64,000 nucleotides of DNA from Leptodactylus fallax (lineage: Eukaryota > Chordata > Amphibia > Anura > Leptodactylidae), in NCBI GenBank assembly GCA_947044405.1, contig CAMRHE010001090.1, positions 124,001 to 188,000 of the forward strand, read 5' to 3'. Below are positions 18,825 to 38,420 of this stretch, piece by piece (position 1 is the stretch's first letter; every line of letters begins with the position of its first letter). The notes under the pieces are model-generated. The model made no database searches and had not been told where the DNA came from. It saw only the letters and a program-made list of their open reading frames with translations. Both the position numbers and the translations under genes were made by a program.

Positions 18825-21800
18825 CTCACTAGTGTACTGTCCAGTATGGAGTTGTTCTTAGTAGGTCACCTCAGTAGTGTACTGTCTAGTATGGAGTTGT
18901 TCTTGGTAGGTCACCTCACTAATGTACTGTCTAGTATGGAGTTGTTCTTGGTAGGTCACCTCACTAGTGTACTGTCTAGTATGGCGTTGTTCTTGGTAGG
19001 TCACCTCACTAGTGTACTGTCCAGTATGGAGTTGTTCTCGGTAGGTCACCTCATTAATATACGGTGTAATATGATATTGTTCTTGGTAGGTCACCTCACT
19101 AGTGTGTGGCCCAGTATGGAGTTGTTCTTGGTAGGTCACCTCACTAATATACAGTGTAATATGATATTGTTTTTGGTAGGTCACCTCAGTAGTGTACTGT
19201 CTAGTATGGAGTTGTTCTTGGTTGGTCACCTCACTAGTGTACTGTCTAGTATGGAGTTGTTCTTGGTAGGTCACCTCCAGGACGGTTGGTTGTTCTTGGT
19301 AGGTCACCTCACTAGTGCACTGTCTAGTATGGAGTTGTTCTTGGTAGGTCACCTCACTAGTGTACTGTCCAGTATGGAGTTGTTCTTGGTAGGTCACCTC
19401 ACTAGTGTATAGCCCAGTATGGAGTTATTCTTGGTAGGTCACCTCACTAATATACGGTGTAATATGATATTGTTTTTGGTAGGTCACCTCACTAGTGCAC
19501 TGTCTAGTATGGAGTTGTTCTTGGTAGGTCACTTCACTAGTGTACTGTCTAGTATGGAGTTGTTCTTGGTAGGTCACCTCACTAATGTACTGTCTAGTAT
19601 GGAGTTGTTCTTGGTAGGTCACCTCACTAGTGTACTGTCTAGTATGGAGTTGTTCTTGGTAGGTCACCTCACTAGTGTACTGTCTAGTATGGAGTTGTTC
19701 TTGGTAGGTCACCTCACTAGTGTACTGTCTAGTATGCAGTTGTTCTTGGTAGGTCGCCTCACTAATGTACTGTCTAGTATGGCGTTGTTCTTGGTAGGTC
19801 ACCTCACTAATGTACTGTCTAGTATGGAGTTGTTCTTAGTAGGTCACCTCTCTACTGTACTGTCTAGTATGGCGTTGTTCTTGGTAGGTCACCTCACTAG
19901 TGTACTGTCCAGTATGGAGTTGTTCTCGGTAGGTAACCTCATTAATATACGGTGTAATATGATATTGTTCTTGGTAGGTCACCTCACTAGTGTGTGGCCC
20001 AGTATGGAGTTGTTCTTGGTAGGTCACCTCACTAATATACGGTGTAATATGATATTGTTTTGGTAGGTCACCTCACTAGTGCACTGTCTAGTATGGAGTT
20101 GTTCTTGGTAGGTCACCTCACTAGTGTACTGTCTAGTATGGAGTTGTTCTTGGTAGGTCACCTCACTAGTGTACTGTCTAGTATGGAGTTGTTCTTGGTA
20201 GGTCACCTCACTAGTGTACTGTCTAGTATGGAGTTGTTCTTGGTAGGTCGCCTCACTAATGTACTGTCTAGTATGGCGTTGTTCTTGGTAGGTCACCTCA
20301 CTAATGTACTGTCTAGTATGGAGTTGTTCTTGGTAGGTCACCTCACTAGTGTACTGTCTAGTATGGCGTTGTTCTTGGTAGGTCACCTCACTAATGTACT
20401 GTCTAGTATGGAGTTGTTCTTGGTAGGTCACCTCACTAGTGTACTGTCTAGTATGGAGTTGTTCTTGGTAGGTCACCTCACTAGTGTACTGTCTAGTATG
20501 GAGTTGTTCTTGGTAGGTCACCTCACTAGTGTACTGTCTAGTTTGGAGTTGTTCTTGGTAGGTCACCTCACTAGTGTGCTGTCTAGTATGGAGTTATTCT
20601 TAGTAAGTCACCTCACTAGTGTGTGGCCCAGTATAGAGTTGTTCTTGGTAGGTCAACTCACTAGTGTACTGTCTAATATGGAGTTGTTCTTGGTAGGTCA
20701 CCTCACTAGTGTACTGTCTAGTATGGAGTTGTTCTTGGTAGGTCACCTCACTAGTGTGCTGTCTAGTATGGAGTTGTTCTTGGTAGGTCACCTCACTAGT
20801 GTACTGTCTAGTATGAAGTTGTTCTTGGTAGGTCACCTCACTAGTGTACTGTCTAGTATGGAGTTGTTCTTAGTAGGTCACCTCACTAGTGTACTGTCTA
20901 GTATGGAGTTGTTCTTGGTAGGTCACCTCACTAGTGTACTGTCTAGTATGGAGTTGTTCTTAGTAGGTCACCTCACTAATGTACTGTCTAGTATGGAGTT
21001 GTTCTTAGTAGGTCACCTCACTAGTGTATGGTCCAGTATGGAGTTGTTCTTGGTAGGTCACCTCACTAGTGTATGGTCCAGTATGGAGTTGTTCTTAGTA
21101 GGTCACCTCAGTAGTGTACTGTCTAGTATGGAGTTGTTCTTGGTAGGTCACCTCACTAGTGTACTGTCTAGTATGGAGTTGTTCTTAGTAGGTCACCTCA
21201 CTAGTGTACTGTCTAGTATGGAGTTGTTCTTGGTAGGTCACCTCACTAGTGTGCTGTCTAGTATGGAGTTGTTCTTAGTAGGCCACCTCACTAGTGTACT
21301 GTCTAGTATGGAGTTGTTCTTGGTAGGTCACCTCACTAGTGTGCTGTCTAGTATGGAGTTATTCTTAGTAAGTCACCTCACTAGTGTGTGGCCCAGTATA
21401 GAGTTGTTCTTGGTAGGTCACCTCACTAGTGTATGGTCCAGTATGGAGTTGTTCTTAGTAGGTCACCTCAGTAGTGTACTGTCTAGTATGGAGTTGTTCT
21501 TGGTAGGTCACCTCACTAGTGTACTGTCTAGTATGGAGTTGTTCTTGGTAGGTCATCTCACTAGTGTACTGTCTAGTATGGAGTTGTTCTTGGTAGGTCA
21601 CCTCACTAGTGTACTGTGTAGTATGGAGTTGTTCTTGGTAGGTCACCTCACTAGTGTACTGTCTAGTATGGAGTTGTTCTTGGTAGGTCACCTCACTAGT
21701 GTACTGTCTAGTATGGAGTTGTTCTTGGTAGGTCACCTCACTAGTGTACTGTCTAGTATGGAGTTGTTCTTGGTAGGTCACCTCACTAGTGTACTGTCTA

Positions 21801-22665
21801 GTATGGAGTTGTTCTTGGTAGGTCACCTCACTAGTGTACTGTCTAGTATGGAGTTGTTCTTGGTAGGTCACCTCACTAGTGTACTGTCTAGTATGGAGTT
21901 GTTCTTGGTAGGTCACCTCACTAGTGTACTGTCTAGTATGGAGTTGTTCTTGGTAGGTCACCTCACTAGTGTACTGTCTAGTATGGAGTTGTTCTTGGTA
22001 GGTCACCTCACTAGTGTACTGTCTAGTATGGAGTTGTTCTTGGTAGGTCACCTCACTAGTGTACTGTCTAGTATGGAGTTGTTCTTGGTAGGTCACCTCA
22101 CTAGTGTACTGTCTAGTATGGAGTTGTTCTTGGTAGGTCACCTCACTAGTGTGTGGCCCAGTATGGAGTTGTTCTTGGTTGGTCACCTCACTAATGTACT
22201 GTCTAGTATGGAGTTGTTCTTGGTAGGCCACCTCACCAGTGTACTGTCTAGTATGGAGTTGTTCTTGGTAGGTCACCTCACTAGTGTACTGTCTAGTATG
22301 GAGTTGTTCTTGGTAGGTCAACTCACTAGTGTACTGTCTAGTATGGAGTTGTTCTTAGTAGGTCACCTCACTAGTGTACTGTCTAGTATGGAGTTGTTCT
22401 TGGTAGGTCACCTCACTAATGTACTGTCTAGTATGGAGTTGTTCTTGGTAGGTCAACTCACTAGTGTACTGTGTAGTATGGAGTTGTTCTTGGTAGGTCA
22501 ACTCACTAGTGTACTGTCTAGTATGGAGTTGTTCTTAGTAGGTCACCTCACTAGTGTACTGTCTAGTATGGAGTTGTTCTTAGTAGGTCACCTCACTAGT
22601 GTACTGTCTAGTATGGAGTTGTTCTTAGTAGGTCACCTCACTAGTGTACTGTCTAGTATGGAGTT
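18825..22665. repeat. 45-bp minisatellite, about 85 copies
   Basis: The unit contains TTGTTCTTGGTAGGTCACCT, CACTAGTGTACTGTCTAG and TATGGAG. Because 45 is a multiple of three, frames stay open on both strands. On the + strand the main frame carries a 15-residue period (VGHLTSVLSSMELFL) for almost the whole array, broken by a TAG at 19410-19412 and a one-base deletion near 20058. The last open stretch, 20060-22726, has 888 codons. Larger duplications are visible: a variant with ATTAATATACGG recurs 888 bp apart (19051/19939) and a variant with GAGTTATTCTTAGTAAG recurs 765 bp (17 units) apart (20591/21356). A single 33-bp short unit lies near 19275. Each full unit carries an AGGTCA hexamer. Confidence 0.95.
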
Positions 22666-23620
22666 TTTAGGAATAAAGGATGCGTCTAATCTGAATATGA
22701 TTCTGTCGTCCAGGATTTTTAAATAAAGCTCTCTTATAGATAAAGAGTGGATCTCCCCTACTCTTCTAGCAGATGTTATTGCCACTAGGAAGATAGTCTT
22801 TAGAGTTAGGAATTTTAGATCTAAAAAGAGTCCATTGGCTCAAATGGGGGAGAAACTCCAGCCTTCAGGACCATGTTTAAGTCCCTGGGTGCTACAGACT
22901 TCTTGAGCGATGGCCTTAATCTAGAGATAGCCTGGATAAGCCTCTTTACCCATCTGTGCCCCACTAATTAGGTGTCATAGAAGCAACTTAGCGCTGTTAT
23001 TTGCTTTCAGAGTACTAGGTTTTGCTATATTTGGGGAGAAGAAATCTGGAGTATCTGGGTGATGCCAAGAAGAGAATTTTTTTTTCCAGATTTTCTTGTA
23101 GATGGCAGAGGTTACTTTCTTATAGCTTTTCTTGAGTGTGGAGTTGACTTCATCTGATAACCCCTTTTGTTTTGGGATGGTCCTTACAGGGTCCATACTG
23201 TTAACTTCAATTAGCTTAGATGCAGAAAGGGACCCTAAGACAACAGGTTTGATCTTAAGCGAAGAGGAACTGGGTCTTCCAGGGCCAATTGTCTCAAAAC
23301 TGGAAACCAGGTCCTTTAGGGCCAACAAGGATCAATTTTAATTTTTCTCTGAGTAGATTTTTCAACACTAAGGGTATCAGTGATAATGAGGGAAAGCACG
23401 TGCTAGCTCTATGCCCCAATCTTGAGGTAGGGCATCAATTGTAACTGCTTGACTTTCTTTGTTAATGGAGAAGAAGTGATTTACTTTGGTATTTTCTGTT
23501 GAAGTAAAGAGATCTATCTCCGGAATTCCCCATATGTCAGTCAGCTTGAGAAAAACCTCTTTGTTCAGGGACCACTATTAGAGAAGGGACATTCATCTCT
23601 GCCCATCTCAATATCACTGT
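22666..23620 (-). pseudogene. DIRS tyrosine recombinase, truncated pseudogene
   Basis: Tyrosine recombinases integrate circular DIRS DNA. On the - strand an N-terminal core-binding region reads KKVTSAIYKKIWKKFSSW-like sequence (about 23060-23130). It is followed by the box around the first catalytic arginine, LVAITSARRVGEI (about 22755-22800), and then LDDRIIFRLD and SFIPK (about 22675-22720). Frame changes and stops occur between these blocks. The region that should carry the H-x-x-R motif and the catalytic tyrosine is absent because the 45-bp minisatellite begins at 22665. It cannot be active. Confidence 0.78.
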
Positions 23621-23717
23621 AGCTAGGGCTTTGAAGGAGACTGTGTCTGGTTCCTCCTTGATGTTGAAAAAAAGACTGATGTGATATTGTCGGACATCAC
23701 CTTCAAGTGGGTTCCAT

Positions 23718-24738
23718 TTAGAAGATGTGGCGACTTTTCAGAGTTTCCAAGACTGCTCTTAACAACCTGTAGTTTGAGCATAGGTTCTGGATGTGAGACG
23801 GCCATAGGCCCTGGAGATATGTGTCTCCTATAGTTTCACCCCAACCTGTTCTGCTGGTGGCCGTAACGATGACCATCTGAGGTGACAGGATCCAAGGAAC
23901 ACATCTGCTTAAATTTCCTGAATCAAGCCACGAGAGAAAAGATGTCTTCACCCAATGAGGGATTTGAATTCTTCTGTCTAGGCAATTCTGATTGCCATCC
24001 CAGCTTGATAAATGTTTTTGCAGTGGTCTCAAATGGAACTGAGCCCAAGGAACCGATTGTATGCAGGAGGTCATGAGACCCAGAATCCTCATACCGTCTC
24101 TCATTGAGCAGAATTCTCTCCTGAAGAAACTTTGGACCTTCTTGTAGACATTCTCTTGTTTCTCTTCCAGGAGAAAAGATGTTTGGAGTTTAATAAAACT
24201 CCTAGAAAGATTACCTGGGTATAGGGTTGAAGATGAGACTTCTCTAGGTTTATGATCCAAACTAGGTTCTTTAACAGTTAGGACATATTTCCTCTGTTCG
24301 ACCAATTCCTCCTGGGAGCTGGCAATTAGGAGGAAGTACAGGGGCACCTCAATAAATGAGAATCTTGTAAATTCAGTGTCACCTGCCAAGGTTTCCTCAG
24401 TCTGGTTCAGTAGGACACACAATCCTGGAAGACGCTGATTCTGGATTGTATTACTGAATGACTGAGATGAAGGAACGTTTCACAGATATTCTCATTTATT
24501 GAGATGCACCTGTAGTTGAGGTAGGGTATTATTAGAATAATTTGTGTCCTGAGAAAGGTCATAATTTCTACCACTACCTTTGTAAAGGCCCAGGGAGCTG
24601 ATGAAATCCCAAAGGGAAGGCAGCAGAATTGGTAATGATGGATCACTGATCTTATCTGAACCACAAATCTCAGGTATTTCTGGTAGGCGGGGTGAATTGA
24701 CATATAGTAATATACGTCCTTAAGATCTATTGAACACA
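23718..24738 (-). pseudogene. DIRS reverse transcriptase / RNase H region, broken
   Basis: From 24738 downward the - strand encodes CSIDLKDVYYYMSIHP (normally SIDLKDAYYH), KYLRFV, CCLPFGISSAP and IIPYL, the reverse transcriptase core. The last block should continue into the Y-L-D-D catalytic box but reads PYLNYRC, so the Asp pair is not seen. After a frameshift near 24415, the 234-codon stretch 23718-24422 carries the RT thumb and RNase H-like part. It includes LGLMTSCIQSVPWAQFH, LQGLWPSHI and a region where a W-G-W-G-type block appears as TGWGETIGD. The order and spacing match DIRS elements of frogs and fish. The N-terminal continuation is found beyond the MITE at 25161-25240. Confidence 0.82.
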
Positions 24739-24741
24739 TAA

Positions 24742-25160
24742 GGGTGGGTTCACACCTGCGCTTGGTGTCCGTCCGTCGCCAATCCAGTGAAAATCTCGGC
24801 AAACTGGATTGGCGTCGGATACAGAACGGTCAGCGGCGCATTGGTTAAAAACCCATTCATTTGAATGGGTTTTTAAAGCAGTGCGCGGGTGTGCGCTTAC
24901 ACCCTCTGCGCTGCCAATCCTTTTTTTTTTCGTCGGACACGAAGTCCTGCCTGTCCGACTTTGTTTCCGACGAAAAAAAAAGGATTGGCAGCGCAGAGGG
25001 TGTAAGCGCACACCCGCGCACTGCTTTAAAAACCCATTCAAATGAATGGGTTTTTAACCAATGCGCCGCTGACCGGTCTGTATCCGACGCCAATCCAGTT
25101 TGCCGAGATTTTCACTGGATTGGCGACGGACGGACACCAAGCGCAGGTGTGAACCCACCC
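24742..25160. mobile_element. Palindromic Harbinger-type MITE with TAA target duplication
   Basis: The element is a near-perfect 419-bp palindrome with arms of about 200 bp. GGGTGGGTTCACACCTGCGC at the left end is exactly inverted at the right end. TAA flanks both sides (24739-24741 and 25161-25163), matching the TWA target duplications of PIF/Harbinger transposons. The arms differ by only a few bases (for example AGAACGG versus AGACCGG), so the copy is young or corrected by gene conversion. It encodes nothing; open frames on both strands are mirror images. It sits inside the DIRS reverse transcriptase. Confidence 0.88.
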
Positions 25161-25240
25161 TAACTGTGTCTTGACATATTAGGGGAATTGTGGACTTTAT
25201 TGACTCCATCTTGAACCTCAGGTATCTGACCCATTGTAGG
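25161..25240 (-). pseudogene. DIRS reverse transcriptase, N-terminal fragment beyond the MITE
   Basis: On the - strand this reads QWVRYLRFKMESIKS, then STIPLICQDT, which is the stretch normally found just before SIDLKDAYYH in DIRS reverse transcriptase. Similarity stops near 25240, so the element is also truncated here. Confidence 0.7.
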
Positions 25241-25412
25241 CAAACAGGTTTTTTATGACACGTTTACTCAAAGAATGACAATAATCACATCAGAATATAA
25301 TAAAACAATAAGTGTTTAATAAGTGAGAAGAGATAATACTTAGCTGTGGTTACACATGATGTAATAGCTGACTGGATGGGGAGCCCCATTATATATCACG
25401 CCCTGATATATA

Positions 25413-26982
25413 CAGTCATAAGAAAAAGTTTGGGCACCCCTATTAATCTTCATCATTTTTAGTTCTAAATATTTGGGTGTTTGCAACAGCCATTTCAATT
25501 TGATATATCTAATAACTGATGGACACAGTAATATTTCAGGATTGAAATGAGGTTTATTGTACTAACAGAAAATGTGCAATATGCATTAAACCAAAATTTG
25601 ACCGGTGCAAAAGTATGGGCACCTCAACAGAAAAGTGACATTAATATTTAGTAGATCCTCCTAACAGCCTCTAGTCGCTTCCTGTAGCTTTTAATCAGTT
25701 CCTGGATCCTGGATGAAGGTATTTTTGACCATTCCTCTTTACAAAACAATTCCAGTTCAATTAAGTTTGATGGTCGCGGAGCATGGACAGCCCGCTTCAC
25801 ATTATCCCACAGATGTTCAATGATATTCAGGTCTGGGGACTGGGATGGCCATTCCAGAACATTGTAATTGTTCCTCTGCATGAATGCCTGAGTAGATTTG
25901 GATCATTGTCTTGCTGAAATATCCATCCCCGGCGTAACTTCAAATTCGTCACTGATTCTTGTACATTATTCTCAAGAATCTGCTGATACTGAGTTGAATC
26001 CATGCGACCCTCAACTTTAACAAGATTCCCGGTGCCGGCATTGGCCACACAGCCCCAAAGCATGATGGAACCTCCACCAAATGTTACAGTGGGTAGCAAG
26101 TGTTTTTCTTGGAATGCTGTGTTTTTTTGACGCCATGCATAACGCCTTTTTGTATGACCAAACAACTCAATCTTTGTTTCATCAGTCCACAGGACCTTCT
26201 TCCAAAATGAAGCTGGCTTGTCCAAATGTGCTTTTGCATACCTCAGGCGACTCTGTTTGTGGCGTGCTTTCAGAAACGGCTTCTTTGGCATCACTCTCCC
26301 ATACAGCTTCTCCTTGTGCAAAGTGTGCTGTATTGTTGACCGATGCACAGTGACACCATCTGCAGCAAGATGATGCTGCAGCTCTTTGGAGGTGGTCTGT
26401 GGATTGTCCTTGACTGTTCTCTCCATTCTTCTGTCCCTGTGGTCTTCCATTTCCTTACTATGTTCCTCACAGTGGAAACTGACAGGTTAAATCTCTGAGA
26501 CAACTTTTTGTATCCTTCCCCTGAACAACTATGTTGAACAATCTTTGTTTTCAGATCATTTGAGAGTTGTTTTGAGGAGCCCATGATGCCACTCTTCAGA
26601 GGAGATTCAAATAGGAGAACAACTTGCAATTGGCCACCTTAAATACCTTTTCTCATGATTGGATACACCTGGCTATGAAGTTCAAAGCTCAGTGAGGTTA
26701 CAAAACCAATTTTGTGCTTCAGTAAGTCAGTAAAAAGTAGTTAGGAGTATTCAAATCAATAAAATGATAAGGGTACCCAAATTTTTGCACCGGTCAAATT
26801 TTGGTTTAATGCATATTGCACATTTTCTGTTAGTACAATAAACCTCATTTCAATCCTGAAATATTACTGTGTCCATCAGTTATTAGATACATCAAATTGA
26901 AATGGCTGTTGCAAATACCCAAATATTTAGAACTAAAAATGATTAAGATTAATAGGGGTGCCCAAACTTTTTCATATGACTG
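25413..26982 (-). mobile_element. Tc1/mariner element, near full length (1570 bp)
   Basis: The ends CAGTCATAAGAAAAAGTTTG (25413) and its inverse CAAACTTTTTCATATGACTG (ending 26982) are flanked by TA (25411-25412, 26983-26984), the Tc1 target duplication. Inverted terminal repeats are long, with similarity continuing into ACTGTGTCCATCAGTTATTAG about 100 bp inside. The transposase gene is on the - strand and is broken by frameshifts. Confidence 0.93.
25648..26584 (-). pseudogene. Tc1 transposase pseudogene with two frameshifts
   Basis: The start ATG is at 26584 (MGSSKQLSNDLK) and the frame ends at 25648. Order: paired-type helix-turn-helix (GYKKLSQRFNLSVSTVRNIV, about 26465-26525), a second DNA-binding part (TSKELQHHL), then the DDE catalytic domain. 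All three acidic residues are visible: WTDETK (about 26185), QQDNDP (about 25945) and, after the second frameshift, SPDLNIIEHLW (about 25825), in the D-D-34-E arrangement. Frameshift 1 lies near 26440, in the linker between the helix-turn-helix halves. Frameshift 2 lies near 25890, just after the second Asp. About 312 codons remain, against roughly 340 for typical Tc1 enzymes. It is inactive as it stands. Confidence 0.92.
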
Positions 26983-26984
26983 TA

Positions 26985-27356
26985 CCCAGCGTTCCACAGG
27001 TGCTGGACATGCCATGATTCCAGCCAAAGCTAATTTAAAACAATTAGGTATAAGGTTTTTATAGTACCTTTGGGGTGGGTGAGGGGCCGAGCGGTCAGCT
27101 TATAACATGACCATTTATGGTACAGGAATTGGAAGAAATTCTTATCTACTGAGCAATATATAGTGACGTCTTAGTATGCAGAAATACAGACAAAAGCTAC
27201 AGTGACCCTCCCATATATGTACAGCATGAAATACATATAGACTGATCAGTAAGATATGAACCTTGTCATATCACATCAATAAGACATCATGATTTTGTGG
27301 AAAAATATGTCCTATTACACCCATTTGCTCAGCTGTTTTAGGTTGATGATGGTGCT
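26985..27356. other. Intergenic sequence, nothing recognised
   Basis: About 370 bp between the Tc1 element and the 31-bp array. No exon, RNA gene or terminal repeat recognised. Confidence 0.4.
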
Positions 27357-27513
27357 GCTATGGGACATAATATGGTGTGCAGGGGCCGCTATGGGACATA
27401 ATATGGTGTGCAGGGGCCGCTATGGGACATAATACCATGTGCAGGGGCCGCTATGGGACATAATACCGTGTGCAGGGGCTGCTATGGGACATAATACGGT
27501 GTGCAGGAGCTGC
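27357..27513. repeat. 31-bp minisatellite, 5 copies
   Basis: Units of GCTATGGGACATAATA followed by a variable TGG/CCA/CCG/CGG and TGTGCAGGGGCC. The last copy is degenerate. Confidence 0.92.
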
Positions 27514-28280
27514 ACCATGTGAATGCAGATTTGCATCAAGCTAAAAGTGAACTAAGACTATATCTGCATCCAGATACATAGTGTGTATTCACCATACGGG
27601 GCTCCTGGACACATTTACCACTAATTGGGGGCTGCACATGGACTTTCATTGCATCTAATCAGAAAGTACAGGAGTGTCCCAGGACATAGCAGTAAGCGCA
27701 TGTGTCCTAAAGCATCTGGTGGCAGCACTTCTGTGTTATGGTTTGTGGTATATGACTTTAGTTTAGGGGTCATCAGACTTACAATTATTGACCGGCACTC
27801 CGAGTACCTCATCTTTGATTTTTTAATTAAAATCCCAAACAAAAAAGGTTGCCTACCCCTGGTCTAGACTGGATCATATTATACTGTGTGAGGCCACTGT
27901 GGAGCATTATACAGTGGGGGGGGGGGGGGGGAGCAGCACTAGGAAGAATATTATACTGTTTGGGTCCACTATGGAGAATTATACTGTGGAGGGGTCTTGT
28001 GGAGCATACTGTACTGTGTGGGGCATTTCACTGAATTTCCCCACTGTGGGACTATTAAAGGACTATTATTATTATTGGGAAACATTTTATGTACTATGTG
28101 GGGTCACAGGAAAGGAAACTGTAAGCTTCCCCTCACTCACTAGTATCCAGTCTGTCCATTAGGCCCACACGCCCCTCTACCCTTGCCCCATAGTGCTATT
28201 CCGGACTCCCTGCTGCCCTATAGCTCTGCTGCTGTCACCCCCTCCATTCCTGTCATCCTCCCCCATTTCCCGCCCCGCAC
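27514..28280. other. Intergenic region upstream of PHKG2 with short degenerate repeats
   Basis: At 27870-28035 about four degenerate copies of a unit of about 38 bp containing ATTATACTGTGTGG and CACTGTGGAG are visible. One copy carries a run of 16 G (27916-27931). The rest (27514-27865, 28036-28280) shows no gene; 28150-28280 is C-rich and leads into the promoter. Confidence 0.5.
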
Positions 28281-28517
28281 GTCCTCCACGTCCCATCACG
28301 TGATAATGTCCGTGTTGGTCACATGAATGTCCATGTGTAATTTGATTGGTGGAGTCGTTGCTTGGTAACAGTGTCGCAGCGGCCGAGGGGCGGGGTTACG
28401 GCAGGCTGACTTCCGCTCGCCTTGGCTGTGTGATGGCGGACGGCTGACCGGCGGGCATTGCTGCTGCTGCTGCTGCTTCTGCTTCTGCTCTACATCTCCT
28501 CTCCGTTAATCCGCACT
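28281..28517 (+). promoter_or_regulatory. PHKG2: PHKG2 promoter and 5' UTR (CpG-rich)
   Basis: CpG-rich sequence without an obvious TATA box, as expected for a broadly expressed gene. Visible sites: TCACGTGA (28296-28303), a palindromic E-box of the USF/MITF/TFEB type; GGGGCGGGG (28387-28395), an Sp1-type GC box; and ACTTCCG near 28410, an ETS-type core. Six TGC triplets (28459-28476) and CTTCTG repeats lie just before the start codon, probably in the 5' UTR. The start site is not determinable from the sequence. Confidence 0.65.
28433..28447 (+). other. Minimal upstream ORF in PHKG2 leader (Met-Ala-Asp-Gly-stop)
   Basis: ATG GCG GAC GGC TGA, with G at -3 and G at +4, a strong initiation context, ends 70 bp before the main ATG. 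If the transcript starts upstream of 28433, this four-codon frame would be met first. Whether it is transcribed is unknown. Confidence 0.4.
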
Positions 28518-38187
<9,670 letters not shown>

Positions 38188-38420
38188 CGTTCTGATGTTT
38201 CCACGGAAGAGCAGATCTGTCTGATGGGGCATTATGTGTGTGCTGCACTTCTTACATGGTAGCGGAAACTACGGGTATTATAGGGGTTGTTCACTCACCA
38301 GAAATTAGTATAAAAGTTCCTATGGGTATGGTAGAAGTTTCTTACCCCTGGAAATCTATTTCATATTTTGGCTGTCAATCCTGCTATGTCCTGCCTCATG
38401 ACAGTAACCAGGTAGGACAG
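38188..38420 (+). other. PHKG2: PHKG2 3' UTR (proximal)
   Basis: Unique sequence between the stop codon and the 49-bp array. It has no AATAAA or ATTAAA. A variant hexamer TATAAA occurs at 38309-38314. The first AATAAA is at 40116-40121, beyond the array, so the 3' UTR either uses the variant or spans the repeat. Confidence 0.6.

Larger units (their letters stand above)
22666..25240 (-). mobile_element. DIRS-type retrotransposon remnant, interrupted by a MITE
   Basis: Reading on the - strand from 25240 down to 22666 are part of a reverse transcriptase, an RNase H-like region and the N-terminal part of a tyrosine recombinase, the order of DIRS elements. A 419-bp palindromic element (24742-25160) is inserted in the reverse transcriptase. 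The recombinase is cut off at 22665 by the 45-bp array, so its C-terminal catalytic half and the 3' terminal repeats are missing. Everything upstream of the reverse transcriptase start is also missing. Confidence 0.82.

Noticed and set aside
20060..22726. 888-codon + strand open frame in the 45-bp array as a real gene
   Set aside because: The frame exists because the period is a multiple of three and the unit has no stop; the opposite strand is open as well. No domain, splice context or non-repeat part supports a protein.
24809..25163. Overlapping open frames on both strands at the palindrome
   Set aside because: They are mirror images of each other produced by the inverted arms of the MITE. 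No similarity to a transposase.
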